NCBI GenBank assembly: GCA_029252505.1
Contig: JAQXBH010000229.1
Span: 1 to 51,331, forward strand
Direction of reading: 5' to 3'
DNA length: 51,331 nt
Source of the DNA: Opitutales bacterium
Lineage (GTDB): Bacteria; Verrucomicrobiota; Verrucomicrobiia; Opitutales; Seribacteraceae
The notes below the pieces were generated by a model, which did no database searches, was not told where the DNA came from, and saw nothing but the letters and a program-made list of their open reading frames with translations. Made by a program: the position numbers and the translations under genes. Each line of letters opens with the position of its first letter. Positions within the stretch are counted from its first letter, which is position 1. Positions 37,939 through 51,230 of the stretch are shown one piece after another.

Positions 37939-39783
37939 ATGGAATGGGAAATGTTTTTAGCTTTCGGACTCTTGTTGGCCGCTCTTATTTCTTTTTTAAT
38001 GGAGAAGGTAAGTGTTGATACCACTGCCCTTACCTTATTAGGAATTATTTTACTATTTTCGGGGTTAGAAATTAGTGATAATTGGCCTTCTTTACCCCAC
38101 ATTTTAAGTGTATTTTCTAACGAGGCACCACTTACCATTGCGGCAATGTTTGTCATTAGTGCTTCTTTAAATCGTTGTAGATTAATTGAGCAAGCTTCCG
38201 ATTCATTGGGCAAATTTTGTAAATATGGATATCGCAGGTTCATGCTCATTTTACTTTTACTGGTAGCCTTTGTATCCGCTTTTATCAATAACACTCCAGT
38301 TGTGGTCGTATTATTGCCAGTCGTGATAAGCCTTTCAAGAAAAATGGGAGTACCATCTTCGAAAATGCTTATACCGGTGTCTTATGCCTCAATATTTGGT
38401 GGATGCTGTACTTTGGTTGGTACAAGTACCAATATTCTAGCAAGCGGAATTATAACAAATTCTACAATCTACCAAAACATGGAACCATTGGGTATGTTTG
38501 AGTTAGCAAAAATAGGCCTTCCCCTATTGGCAATTTCTTTAAGCTTTTTAGTTTTATTCGGAAGAAGATTGTTGCCCGATAGGGAAGCATTATCGGATAT
38601 AATATCAGACCTAGACAGTAAGGAATTTTTAACTGAGGCTATTGTGCATGATAACTCCCCACTTGTTGGACAAAGAATTAAAGATTCTGGAATTACCAAA
38701 CTTTCCGGAGTAAGACTTTTAGAAATTGTAAGAAATGGAGCCGCAATTTCAGCAAGGAAAACAGGGGAAAAACTGGAAGCAAAAGATCGCCTCGTCCTTT
38801 CTTGTAAACCACAAGGGATTATCGAAACTAGTGAAATAGAGGGTGTAAATTTATTAAATGAAACTGCTCTTGGTATTGAGCAAGTTTCCTCTAAAACTGG
38901 AATAATGGTGGAGTGTGTGGTGGGACCCTCATCTTCTTTGATTTCAAGGAACCTTTCGGACGCAAGTTTTAGGGCTCGTTTTAATTTAACTATTCTCGCA
39001 GTACACCGTCGGGGAAAAAATCTTGGGGTTGAAATTGAAAAGATACGGCTCCAGCCAAGTGACACATTATTAATTTTGGGAGCCGAAGATGCAATAGAAA
39101 GACTGAGAAAATCTGATGAAGTCATCCTGCTGGACCAAGCGGCCATGCCAATGAAGAATATGAAAAAAAAGGCACCCATCGTGATTGCAGTTCTAATTGG
39201 GATTATAGCAGTTGCTTCCTTTGGTGTATTACCGATTTCTATAACCTCAATTATTGGGGTGTCAATTTTACTGCTAACTGGTTGCCTAAAACCGCGAGAA
39301 GCCTACCACGCAATCGAATGGAACATATTAATACTGATTTACGGGATGCTGGCACTAGGCATAACGATGCAAAGTACGGGTGCATCCTCAGTTATTGCAT
39401 CAGTAGTAGGAGGAGTTGGGTTGGGGTTATTTGAACCGGAATGGCAACCATTTGCGGTTTTAGTAGTTTTATATTTATGCACTGCTTTTTTAACTGAAGT
39501 TTTATCAAATAATGCAACAATTGTCATAATGGCACCGATATCACTGGAGGTAGCACATTTAATGAACATGCCCCCAAGCGATGCGAGAGCCTATATATTA
39601 ACAGCTTGTATTGCTGCATCCGCAAGCTTTGTCACGCCAATTGGATACCAGACAAATACATTTGTTTATACTGTTGGAGGTTATCAATTTAAAGATTTTC
39701 TGAAAGTGGGTATTTATTTTAACTTAATATATTTTATTGGATCTATCACTTTAGTTTCAATTATTTGGGACTTTATTCCATGA
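37939..39783 (+). CDS. SLC13/DASS-type permease with central TrkA-C (RCK_C) domains
   Basis: Multiple TMs, VAFVSAFINNTPVVVVLLPVV, CCTLVGTSTNILASGI, EVLSNNATIVIMAPI; two hydrophilic TrkA-C-like segments. Confidence 0.88.
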   Translation: MEWEMFLAFGLLLAALISFLMEKVSVDTTALTLLGIILLFSGLEISDNWPSLPHILSVFSNEAPLTIAAMFVISASLNRCRLIEQASDSLGKFCKYGYRRFMLILLLLVAFVSAFINNTPVVVVLLPVVISLSRKMGVPSSKMLIPVSYASIFGGCCTLVGTSTNILASGIITNSTIYQNMEPLGMFELAKIGLPLLAISLSFLVLFGRRLLPDREALSDIISDLDSKEFLTEAIVHDNSPLVGQRIKDSGITKLSGVRLLEIVRNGAAISARKTGEKLEAKDRLVLSCKPQGIIETSEIEGVNLLNETALGIEQVSSKTGIMVECVVGPSSSLISRNLSDASFRARFNLTILAVHRRGKNLGVEIEKIRLQPSDTLLILGAEDAIERLRKSDEVILLDQAAMPMKNMKKKAPIVIAVLIGIIAVASFGVLPISITSIIGVSILLLTGCLKPREAYHAIEWNILILIYGMLALGITMQSTGASSVIASVVGGVGLGLFEPEWQPFAVLVVLYLCTAFLTEVLSNNATIVIMAPISLEVAHLMNMPPSDARAYILTACIAASASFVTPIGYQTNTFVYTVGGYQFKDFLKVGIYFNLIYFIGSITLVSIIWDFIP

Positions 39784-39988
39784 TAGCTTTTATCAAAAAA
39801 AGTATTTCCTAGAAAAGCATTAGGGGATACTGAAAATCATAGTAAATTTAATTTCTAAAAATTGATCATGAGTTTCTTTAATACATGATATTTAATGCTT
39901 TATGAAGTTATGAGGTCCAAAATTAAAATACTAAAATACTAGGCACCGCGCCCCCCTCAAGTTTTCAGGAAAAAGTTTAAATCCTACC

Positions 39989-40018
39989 TTGACTGAAATA
40001 CCAAAAAAAAGGTATAAA
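39989..40018 (+). promoter_or_regulatory. Sigma70-type promoter upstream of gyrB: TTGACT - 18 nt - TATAAA
   Basis: Read directly; 330-bp intergenic gap upstream of gyrB. Confidence 0.45.
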
Positions 40019-40112
40019 ATAACCACTGAAGACTACTTCATGATTGTAAGAAAAATAAACATTTTAGCCTCTATCTTAAAAGAACTAAAGCGTTAGCAAG
40101 GAAACAATTTAA

Positions 40113-42623
<2,511 letters not shown>

Positions 42624-42633
42624 TAAATTTACA

Positions 42634-45219
42634 ATGACAGACAATAACAAATCACTTTTTTCAGGAAATATCAGCGATATTATGCAATCTGCTTACATCG
42701 ATTATTCGATGTCAGTGATTGTAAGTAGAGCCTTACCGGATGTTCGAGACGGTTTTAAGCCAGTTCATCGCAGAGTATTGTACGCTATGTTGCGGGAAGG
42801 TTTGTTGCACAGTAGGGCTTATGATAAATGTGCCGGTGTAGTAGGAGAAGTCTTAAAAAATTATCATCCGCACGGGGATAGTTCTGTATATGATACATTA
42901 GTAAGAATGGCACAACCGTGGGTAATGAGGTATCCGTTGGTAGACGGGCAAGGTAATTTTGGTTCTGTAGATGGAGATTCTGCGGCAGCGTATCGTTATA
43001 CAGAATGCCGACTAACTAAAATAGCGGAGGAGTTGCTTAAGGACATTGATGAAGATACAGTCGACTTTGCGCCAAATTATAAGGAAAGTTCTACAGAGCC
43101 AACTGTTTTGCCTTCTTCTCTGCCATCTCTTTTAATGAATGGTTCATCAGGTATTGCTGTAGGAATGGCCACCAATATACCTCCCCATAATTTGGGTGAA
43201 TTGATTGATGCAGTAACCTTATTAATTGACCACCCTAACTGTACAATTGAGCAAATTATGGAAATTCTTCCTGGTCCTGATTTTCCAACTGGTGGGACAA
43301 TTGCTGGTAGATCTGGTATTAATTCTTATATGCATACGGGCCGTGGAATCGTGAGAATGAGAGGCACAATAACCACAGAGGAATTACCGAATGGAAAACA
43401 GCAAATAATAATTTCTGAAATTCCATATAATGCAAATCGTGCAACACTAGTAACTAGAATTGCAGATTTAGTGAAAGAAAAAATTCTTGATGGAGTGAGC
43501 GATCTCAGAGATGAATCTACAGAAACGACTCGTATCGTTGTAGAACTTAAGTTGGGTGAAATTGAGAGAGTTACGATTAACAAACTGTTTAAATTAACTG
43601 CACTTGAAAGTAGTTTTGGCGTGATTTTATTGGCCTTAGATAAGAGAAGGCCACGACAAATGAATATCAAAGAAGCTTTGGAGTGTTATGTTGATCATCG
43701 GAGAGAGGTTATTCTTAGAAGGACGCAATTCAGATTGAGGAAGGCCGAAGATAGAGCTCATATACTAGAGGGATATAAAATTGCACAGGATAATTTGGAT
43801 GATTTTGTTCGTATAATTCGAGCTTCAGCAAATCGAATAGAAGCAAAATCAAATTTAGTAGCAAAATATACTCTTTCTGACAGGCAGGTGAATGCAATTC
43901 TTGATCTACGATTGTACCAATTGACTGGTATGGAAAGAGAGAAAATCGACGAAGAATATCAAGAATTAATGACAATTATTTCTGGTCTTAAAGAAATCAT
44001 TGAAAATGAACACATACTCTTAGCAGTTATCAAAGATGAATTAAGTGCACTGAGAGATGTTTATGCAGACGAAAGAAAGTGCACAATAACTGAGTATGAG
44101 GGCGACGTTAGAATGGAAGATTTAATTCCTAATGATGGTTGTGTTGTCACGATTACGAAAAGCGGATTTATAAAAAGAACTGGTGTTGAAGAATTTCGTT
44201 CTCAAAATCGTGGTGGAAAGGGAGTTATTGGTAGTGGTCAAAAAGAGGAAGACCCTGTTGAAATACTACAAACTTGTAATGCTCACGATACGCTTATGTT
44301 TTTCATGAAAAATGGTCGTGTGTATGTTGGAAAAGCTTATGAAATTCCAGAAGGAAGTAGAATTGCAAAGGGTAGAAATATAATTAATCTTCTCGAAATG
44401 CAGAAGGGCGAAAAGGTTGCTGCCCTTATTGCCATAGATTCCTTTGAATCCGATCAATCGTTGGTTTTATGTACCCAAAAAGGGGTTGTCAAAAAAACAA
44501 AGATAAACGCGTACAAAAACCATCGAAAGGGTGGGATTATTGGAATAAATGTCGATGAAGGTGATACCGTATTAAAAGCGATAAAAACCAATTCAGATGA
44601 TCATATTTTAATTTTGACAAAAAACGGAAAAGGACTTCGATTTTGCTGTGATCAGCTACGAGACCAAGGTAGAGTGACTAGGGGCGTACGCGGTATCAGA
44701 CTAAAGCCCAAAGATCAAGTAGACACATGCCTTGTGGTCGATGATCAAAAATTATTACTTATTGCAGGTCAAAACGGACTTGGTATTCGTACGCGTTTCA
44801 GTGCTTTTCTTCCAAACGGTGGAAAGCTTGATAGCGAATCGCTCGAAGATGCTACCCCAAGGAAAAGGGGTGGTCAGGGTGTTACCGCAATGAATACTGA
44901 CAGAATAATTGGTGCACTTAGTGTGGACCCTGAGAGTGAAATCTTAATGATAACAAGCAATGGACAAGCGGTTCGTTGCCCTGTAAATAATGTTCGGGAA
45001 ACAAGTCGTGGGTCGAAGGGGGTTAAACTTGTTAATTTATCCGGTAAAGATAAACTAACTGCTATCTCTGAAGTTGTAGAACTCGATGAAGGAGATGAAA
45101 TCGAGGCCGAGGCCGATGGAGTGCAATCCGAAAACTCCTTGGAGATCGAGCCAATTGCAGAAACAGAAAGTGAAGACTCTAATACTGACAACGATAACAA
45201 AATCGATTTTACCGAATAA
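42634..45219 (+). CDS. gyrA: DNA gyrase subunit A
   Basis: YIDYSMSVIVSRALPDVRDGFKPVHRRVLYAM, DSAAAYRYTECRLTKIAEELL, GyrA-box QNRGGKGV. Confidence 0.96.
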   Translation: MTDNNKSLFSGNISDIMQSAYIDYSMSVIVSRALPDVRDGFKPVHRRVLYAMLREGLLHSRAYDKCAGVVGEVLKNYHPHGDSSVYDTLVRMAQPWVMRYPLVDGQGNFGSVDGDSAAAYRYTECRLTKIAEELLKDIDEDTVDFAPNYKESSTEPTVLPSSLPSLLMNGSSGIAVGMATNIPPHNLGELIDAVTLLIDHPNCTIEQIMEILPGPDFPTGGTIAGRSGINSYMHTGRGIVRMRGTITTEELPNGKQQIIISEIPYNANRATLVTRIADLVKEKILDGVSDLRDESTETTRIVVELKLGEIERVTINKLFKLTALESSFGVILLALDKRRPRQMNIKEALECYVDHRREVILRRTQFRLRKAEDRAHILEGYKIAQDNLDDFVRIIRASANRIEAKSNLVAKYTLSDRQVNAILDLRLYQLTGMEREKIDEEYQELMTIISGLKEIIENEHILLAVIKDELSALRDVYADERKCTITEYEGDVRMEDLIPNDGCVVTITKSGFIKRTGVEEFRSQNRGGKGVIGSGQKEEDPVEILQTCNAHDTLMFFMKNGRVYVGKAYEIPEGSRIAKGRNIINLLEMQKGEKVAALIAIDSFESDQSLVLCTQKGVVKKTKINAYKNHRKGGIIGINVDEGDTVLKAIKTNSDDHILILTKNGKGLRFCCDQLRDQGRVTRGVRGIRLKPKDQVDTCLVVDDQKLLLIAGQNGLGIRTRFSAFLPNGGKLDSESLEDATPRKRGGQGVTAMNTDRIIGALSVDPESEILMITSNGQAVRCPVNNVRETSRGSKGVKLVNLSGKDKLTAISEVVELDEGDEIEAEADGVQSENSLEIEPIAETESEDSNTDNDNKIDFTE

Positions 45220-45706
45220 ATTGTTTAACATTTATGACTTTTGCCAGTCTTTTATAAAGCAAGAAAGCACATATCGAGTCATACAAAGCATTGTGTGAAG
45301 TTCTTTTATTTTTTCGGCAATGAATTTTAGCTAGCTCAGAGCTTTCCTCTTTAATAAAAATAGTAGTTAAGTATTCCAGCTTGAATTCTTCCAGTTGTGG
45401 GTATAATGATTTGTACATTTCTTTTGTATCGAGCCACGGTCCCCATTCCACGCGATGGTTTGATTTAGTGGTGTTATTGTAAGGCAAGTACTTTTTCAGA
45501 AGGTTTTTTTCAGTTGGTACATTGTGGGATATTATAAAATCAGGTGTCTTTTCAAATACTGTTTTAAAAAATTCAATACATTCAATTTCATTTCGAATTG
45601 TTTGTTCAGCTAAACTTACTATGTTGGAATTTTCTGATTTGATTAAACCTACTTCTCGTATTCCATTGGAGAGTGAACCTTCAAAGTCCAGGGTCAAAAT
45701 TTGCAT
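45209..45706 (-). CDS. DEDD-type 3'-5' exonuclease-like protein
   Basis: LTLDFEG (Exo I), ISHNVPTEKNLL (Exo II position), SHNALYDSICAFLLYKRL (Exo III HxAxxD). Confidence 0.6.
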   Translation of the reverse strand: MQILTLDFEGSLSNGIREVGLIKSENSNIVSLAEQTIRNEIECIEFFKTVFEKTPDFIISHNVPTEKNLLKKYLPYNNTTKSNHRVEWGPWLDTKEMYKSLYPQLEEFKLEYLTTIFIKEESSELAKIHCRKNKRTSHNALYDSICAFLLYKRLAKVINVKQFIR

Positions 45707-45722
45707 ATTTAAAAAAATCTAA

Positions 45723-46493
45723 ATGAATAAATTAAGTTTTCCAGTTTTTACTAAATTTGTAGAAAAAATTACTAGTGAAACATCTTTATTAATTAGTAAA
45801 TGCTTTGATACAAATATTGTAAATAAAAGAAAAAAATCCGACGGCACGATCGTTACAGATATTGATTTAAATACCGAACGGTATATCAGGGAACAGATTG
45901 AAATATCTTACCCCGGTCACAGCATAATTGGTGAAGAGTTGGCTAATAAAGAAGAAAGTACTGAAAGCGTATGGATTATTGATCCAATTGACGGAACATA
46001 TAGTTTTGCTAGGGGGATTCCTTTATTTGGCACATTAATAGGGTATTTATACGATGAATCTCCTACCTATGGTTGTATGCGCCTTCCTAAAATGGGAAAT
46101 GAATTACTCGTTGGAGATAATGATTCTTGTTTCTTGAATGGAAGAAAAACAAAATGCACTCCGTTTGTTTCATGGGACGAAGCTCTCATCCTTACAACAG
46201 ATGAGAAAAGTATCAATCAATCCTCCATCGCATCTAAATGGCGAACGCTAAAGAAACGAGAGGCTCAATTTAGAACTTGGGGCGATTGTTATGGATATTA
46301 TCTTTTATGCACTGGTAAGGCTGATGCAATGTTAGATATCGATTTAAAACCCTATGACATTTTGCCAATTATACCTATTTTGAAAGGTGCAGGTTTATCG
46401 ATAATAGATTTTTCAGCAAAAAGAGATTTTACATCAATAGTAGCTTGTAAACCCGAAATTAAAGGTGAATTAGCTAAGTTGTTATTAACTTAA
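45723..46493 (+). CDS. Inositol monophosphatase family protein (possibly HisN-type histidinol phosphatase)
   Basis: GTIVTDIDLNTERYI, IIGEELANK, WIIDPIDGTYSFARGIPLFGTLI. Confidence 0.85.
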   Translation: MNKLSFPVFTKFVEKITSETSLLISKCFDTNIVNKRKKSDGTIVTDIDLNTERYIREQIEISYPGHSIIGEELANKEESTESVWIIDPIDGTYSFARGIPLFGTLIGYLYDESPTYGCMRLPKMGNELLVGDNDSCFLNGRKTKCTPFVSWDEALILTTDEKSINQSSIASKWRTLKKREAQFRTWGDCYGYYLLCTGKADAMLDIDLKPYDILPIIPILKGAGLSIIDFSAKRDFTSIVACKPEIKGELAKLLLT

Positions 46494-46497
46494 TTGA

Positions 46498-46573
<76 letters not shown>

Positions 46574-46666
46574 GACTAATCAATCAGCATGTAAATATTA
46601 TCTAAGAAAATCAAGTTAATAATACAAAAAGTAAAAACATGTTCCGAACAAAACTTTTGGTTTTAC

Positions 46667-46694
46667 TTGACAAAAAATCACTTTTCTCTACCTT
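46667..46694 (+). promoter_or_regulatory. Candidate promoter for tRNA-Thr/tuf: TTGACA with weak -10 (TACCTT)
   Basis: Perfect -35 hexamer; -10 is poor (3/6). Confidence 0.3.
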
Positions 46695-46724
46695 AAAAAA
46701 CTTTTCTCTAACTCCATGCCCCCC

Positions 46725-46800
<76 letters not shown>

Positions 46801-46825
46801 CATAAATTCAAACTACGTCAAACAA

Positions 46826-48025
46826 ATGGCCAAAGAACAGTTCCAACGCACAAAACCCCACGTCAATGTAGGTACCATCGGTCATGTAGACCATGGTAAA
46901 ACAACACTAACGACAGCTATTTTACACGCTCAAGCCCGCCAAGGACTTGCTGAGGTCAAAAGCTATGCCGATATAGCGAAAGGCGGAACAGTACGTGACG
47001 CGTCTAAAATTGTAACGATTGCAGTTTCTCATGTTGAGTATGAATCAGCAAACAGGCATTATGCTCATGTTGATTGCCCCGGACACGCAGATTTTGTTAA
47101 AAACATGATCACGGGTGCCGCACAGATGGACGGAGCTATTTTAGTAGTAGATGCTACTACTGGCCCAATGCCTCAAACTAGAGAACACATCCTACTTGCC
47201 CGCCAAGTAGATGTACCTAATTTAGTAGTTTTCTTAAATAAGTGCGACCTCATGTCTGGCGATGACGAAGAGTTACTCGAGTTAGTTGACATGGAAATTC
47301 GTGATTTATTAAGCAAGTACGAATTCGATGGTGATAACGCACAAATCATTCGTGGTTCTGCTACAAAAGCACTTGAAAACGAAGAGAGTGACTTGGGTCT
47401 AGGATCTATTCAAAAACTGATGGATGCCATTGATACAGAAGTCGCTGAACCAGTTCGTGATGTTGACAAACCACTGTTGATGGCTGTGGAGGATGTTTTC
47501 ACTATTACCGGTCGTGGTACCGTTGCAACCGGAAGAATTGAGCGTGGAATAATCAAAGTAGGTGAAGAAGTTGAAATCGTTGGTCTTGGAGAATCTCGTA
47601 AGACTACATGCACCGGTGTTGAGATGTTTCGCAAGGAATTAGGTGAGGGTCAAGCAGGTGATAATGTCGGAATTCTTCTCCGAGGAATCGAAAAAGCTGA
47701 TATCCAAAGAGGTCATGTGATTGCTGCTCCTGGAAGTATCAAACCGCATGTAAAAGCAAAAGCTCAAATTTATGTTCTCAATAAAGAAGAAGGAGGCAGG
47801 CACACCCCATTCTTTAAAGGTTACCGGCCACAATTCTTCTTTGGTACTGCTGATGTTACTGGTATCGTTCAATTGCCCGAAGGTGTTGAAATGGTAATGC
47901 CAGGGGACAATTTAGGTGTTGAAATTGAACTACAAAAGTCAATAGCTATGGAGCCTGGCCAAAGATTTGCTATTCGTGAGGGTGGTAAAACTATAGGAGC
48001 GGGCAACATTACTGAAATTTCTTAA
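46826..48025 (+). CDS. tuf: Elongation factor Tu
   Basis: [49 protein letters not shown]. Confidence 0.98.
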   Translation: MAKEQFQRTKPHVNVGTIGHVDHGKTTLTTAILHAQARQGLAEVKSYADIAKGGTVRDASKIVTIAVSHVEYESANRHYAHVDCPGHADFVKNMITGAAQMDGAILVVDATTGPMPQTREHILLARQVDVPNLVVFLNKCDLMSGDDEELLELVDMEIRDLLSKYEFDGDNAQIIRGSATKALENEESDLGLGSIQKLMDAIDTEVAEPVRDVDKPLLMAVEDVFTITGRGTVATGRIERGIIKVGEEVEIVGLGESRKTTCTGVEMFRKELGEGQAGDNVGILLRGIEKADIQRGHVIAAPGSIKPHVKAKAQIYVLNKEEGGRHTPFFKGYRPQFFFGTADVTGIVQLPEGVEMVMPGDNLGVEIELQKSIAMEPGQRFAIREGGKTIGAGNITEIS

Positions 48026-48067
48026 TCACTAAGATTACAAATCATCAATCCACCCAATTAAAACTTG

Positions 48068-48143
<76 letters not shown>

Positions 48144-48155
48144 TTTATAATAAAT

Positions 48156-48362
48156 GTGAATCCGTTTAAGAAAGTTAGAACCTTTTACAAGGAGACTGTC
48201 GCTGAGCTTGGAAAAGCTAGTTGGCCTACCTTTGCAGAACTACGAGAATCAACTATTGTTGTTGTTATCGGTGTGGTTATATTAGGCTGCTTTATTTCTG
48301 TTTCAGATTTTTCATTATCTAATTGGGTGGAGTTTGTAACTCAATACCTTCGTTCTAGCTAA
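48156..48362 (+). CDS. secE: Preprotein translocase subunit SecE (GTG start)
   Basis: FKKVRTFYKETVAELGKASWPTFAELRESTIVVVIGVVILG; upstream of nusG. Confidence 0.92.
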   Translation: MNPFKKVRTFYKETVAELGKASWPTFAELRESTIVVVIGVVILGCFISVSDFSLSNWVEFVTQYLRSS

Positions 48363-48374
48363 TCCTTACTCTTC

Positions 48375-48953
48375 ATGAATGCTACTTTATCAACTGGAAT
48401 GAGATGGTACGCCGTACAATGTTTGTCTAATCACGAAGATAAAGTGCGTCGTTACCTAGCCAAGTATAAAGAAGAAGACGAGCACTTTGCGAAAAACTTA
48501 AACGAGGTTCTTGTTCCCATTGAGACTGTCTCCGAGGTCAAGAATGGAAAAAAAAGGCAAAGGGATCGTAAGTTTTACCCTGGATATGTATTTGTTGAAA
48601 TGAAACTTTATGATGACCAAGGTACTCTTAAGAAAGAACCATGGTATAAAGTAAAGGATACAGATGGAGTAATTAACTTTATTGGTAAGGAAACTCCTAC
48701 ACCGCTACGCGATGATGAGATTTCTCGTATTTTAAACCAAGTAGATGAAGCAAAAGGGAAAGAAGTTCCGAAGGTTCAGTTTACGGTTGGTGAAGTGGTT
48801 AAAATACTAGATGGTCCTTTCTTAAATTTAACTGGAGAAATTGAGGAAATTGATCCTGCAAAAGGAAGCTTAAAAGTTTCGGTTTCGATTTTTGGCCGTT
48901 TCACACCTGTTGAACTAGAATTTTGGCAAGTTGAAAAAGCCGATCAAGAATAA
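48375..48953 (+). CDS. nusG: Transcription termination/antitermination protein NusG
   Basis: [55 protein letters not shown]. Confidence 0.95.
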   Translation: MNATLSTGMRWYAVQCLSNHEDKVRRYLAKYKEEDEHFAKNLNEVLVPIETVSEVKNGKKRQRDRKFYPGYVFVEMKLYDDQGTLKKEPWYKVKDTDGVINFIGKETPTPLRDDEISRILNQVDEAKGKEVPKVQFTVGEVVKILDGPFLNLTGEIEEIDPAKGSLKVSVSIFGRFTPVELEFWQVEKADQE

Positions 48954-48961
48954 TATTTACT

Positions 48962-49387
48962 ATGTCTAAGAAAGCTGTTGGTCTTATTAAACTACAATTA
49001 CCTGCTGGTGCAGCCAACCCTGCTCCTCCTGTTGGTCCAGCATTGGGTGCTCAGGGTGTAAACATCATGGGTTTTTGTAAAGAATTTAACGCAAGAACGA
49101 AAGATCAAGCTGGATTGATATTACCGGTTGTAATAACAGTTTATTCAGATCGGTCATTTAGTTTCATTCTTAAATCACCCCCTGCATCCGTGTTGTTAAA
49201 AAAAGCTGCCGGTTTAGCAAAAGGTTCTGGTGTCCCTAATCGTGATAAAGTGGGGACAGTAACCCGCGACCAAATCAAGGATATTGTAAAGACTAAACAA
49301 AATGATTTAAACGCATCTGATGAAGATGCTGCCTGTAGAATAATCGAAGGGACAGCAAGAAGCATGGGCATCGAAATCGCTAATTAA
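48962..49387 (+). CDS. rplK: 50S ribosomal protein L11
   Basis: [39 protein letters not shown]. Confidence 0.97.
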   Translation: MSKKAVGLIKLQLPAGAANPAPPVGPALGAQGVNIMGFCKEFNARTKDQAGLILPVVITVYSDRSFSFILKSPPASVLLKKAAGLAKGSGVPNRDKVGTVTRDQIKDIVKTKQNDLNASDEDAACRIIEGTARSMGIEIAN

Positions 49388-49398
49388 TATAAGATAAC

Positions 49399-50091
49399 AT
49401 GATTTCTCGTAGTAAAAAATATCGCAAGTCAATGGAAGGTTTTTCATGTGACGATCAGAGTACCTTATCGGATGCCTTTGGTAAGCTTGAAAAATTTGAA
49501 AAAGTAAATTTTGATGAAACAATAGAAGTTTCATGTGCCTTAGGAGTTGATCCTAAGCAAAGTTCCCAAGGTGTAAGAGGAATTGTTAATTTGCCACATG
49601 GAAGTGGAAAAGAAGTCCGCGTGATCGTATTTACTGATAATGCAGATGAAGCTCTTACTGCGGGTGCCGATTTTGCTGGACTCGATGACCTAATTAAAAA
49701 AGTTAAAGACGGTTGGATGGAATTCGATGTTGCTCTTGCTACAACAGATTCGATGAAGAGCGTTCGTAGTATTGCCCGAGTGCTTGGTCCTAGAGGATTA
49801 ATGCCAACTCCAAAAGCTGGTACTGTCACCGATAATGTGGCAGAAGCAATTACTGCTGTTAAGGCAGGTAGAGTTGAATTTAAAATGGATAAAACTGGAT
49901 CACTCGCTGTCGTTGTGGGTAAAAGATCTTTTACTTCAATTCAGTTGCAGGAAAATACCACAACTGCCTTGGATGCAGTTTTGTCTTCAAGGCCAGACGG
50001 CTTTAAAGGAAAATTTATCAAAAGTGTTTATATTAGCAGCACAATGAGTCCAAGTGTTAAACTTGATACAAGTACACTCAATCTTTCGTAA
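49399..50091 (+). CDS. rplA: 50S ribosomal protein L1
   Basis: RSIARVLGPRGLMPTPKAGTVTDNVAEAITAVKAGRVEFKMDKTG. Confidence 0.97.
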   Translation: MISRSKKYRKSMEGFSCDDQSTLSDAFGKLEKFEKVNFDETIEVSCALGVDPKQSSQGVRGIVNLPHGSGKEVRVIVFTDNADEALTAGADFAGLDDLIKKVKDGWMEFDVALATTDSMKSVRSIARVLGPRGLMPTPKAGTVTDNVAEAITAVKAGRVEFKMDKTGSLAVVVGKRSFTSIQLQENTTTALDAVLSSRPDGFKGKFIKSVYISSTMSPSVKLDTSTLNLS

Positions 50092-50103
50092 TACAATTAT
50101 AAC

Positions 50104-50613
50104 ATGAGACCTGAAAAATCCTATTTAATAAAAGAGGCTTCCGATTACCTCTCACGATCCGATTATTTTTTTCTTACCGATTACAAGGGAATAAATGCGG
50201 AAGAAACCTCTGAACTTAGAAAAAAGTTGTCTGAGCGAGGAGCTGAATTTCACGTTGTAAAAAACAGCTCACTTACGATTGCAACCAAAGAAAAAGAGTT
50301 GCCCGATATATCAGAACATTTATCAGGCCACACCGCTATTGTAGTCGGAGGAGATGATCCGTCAGGTGTGGCAAAAGCGTTGGGTGACTTTTTAAAGGAA
50401 ACAAAAAAGGTAACCGTTAAAGCGGGAACACTCGGTGATAGAGTTTTAGATACTAATCAAGTTAAGCAATTAGCAGACCTTCCGAGTTTAGAAGTTCTTC
50501 AATCCCAACTTTTATCATTATTTAATACGCCTGCAACTCAACTAGTATCCGTTCTAAGTGCACCAGCACGTTCAATGGTTACTGTTTTACAAGCAAAGGC
50601 TGATAAATCCTAA
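50104..50613 (+). CDS. rplJ: 50S ribosomal protein L10
   Basis: FFLTDYKGINAEETSELRKKLSERGAEFHVVKNSSLTIA; between rplA and rplL. Confidence 0.95.
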   Translation: MRPEKSYLIKEASDYLSRSDYFFLTDYKGINAEETSELRKKLSERGAEFHVVKNSSLTIATKEKELPDISEHLSGHTAIVVGGDDPSGVAKALGDFLKETKKVTVKAGTLGDRVLDTNQVKQLADLPSLEVLQSQLLSLFNTPATQLVSVLSAPARSMVTVLQAKADKS

Positions 50614-50737
50614 ACAACTTTCTGGATATTCTATCCGAAAAATCAAACTATTAACCACCAACCTAGAAGAAATTAGGGGTAATTCCTTAAACACCAATAG
50701 GTACTAATCATATTCAGGACAGGAGGTATATAATAAC

Positions 50738-51124
50738 ATGTCAGACATAACAAAAGACCAAGTAGTTGATTGGCTAAGCGGCCAATCAGTAATAGAGATC
50801 GCAGATCTCGTTAAAGAGCTCGAAGACAAATGGGGCGTTAGTGCAGCAGCACCAGCAGCCGTAGCAGTCGCAGCACCAGCCGGTGGAGATGCTGGAGGTG
50901 CAGCAGAAGCACAAACAGAATTCAATGTTGTTCTCGTTGAATTTGGCGGCAACAAGATTGCCGTTATTAAAGAAGTCCGGGCAATTACCGGTCTTGGATT
51001 AAAAGAAGCAAAAGAGCTCGTCGAAGGTGCACCTAAGCCTGTCAAGGAAGCAGTCTCCAAGGACGAGGCAGATGAGATTGCGAAGAAATTAGAGGCTGCA
51101 GGAGCAAAGGTAGAAGTTAAATAA
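50738..51124 (+). CDS. rplL: 50S ribosomal protein L7/L12
   Basis: [44 protein letters not shown]; strong AGGAGGT SD. Confidence 0.98.
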   Translation: MSDITKDQVVDWLSGQSVIEIADLVKELEDKWGVSAAAPAAVAVAAPAGGDAGGAAEAQTEFNVVLVEFGGNKIAVIKEVRAITGLGLKEAKELVEGAPKPVKEAVSKDEADEIAKKLEAAGAKVEVK

Positions 51125-51156
51125 TGCATTTCTTTCTTTCTTTCTAGTTTTAAAGT

Positions 51157-51194
51157 AAAGCCGTATGGTTGCGATGCAATCTGCGGCTTTTTTT
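51157..51194 (+). terminator. Hairpin with T-run between rplL and rpoB (AAAGCCG ... CGGCTTTTTTT)
   Basis: Outer stem AAAGCCG/CGGCTTT, inner TTGC-GAT-GCAA, T-run; candidate terminator/attenuator. Confidence 0.7.
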
Positions 51195-51230
51195 GTTCTT
51201 TCCCTATCCCACAAGTTACCAACCAATAAT

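Noticed and set aside
51128-51146. TTTC tetranucleotide repeat after rplL
   Set aside because: Only about four copies in an AT-rich spacer; no supporting evidence of function.
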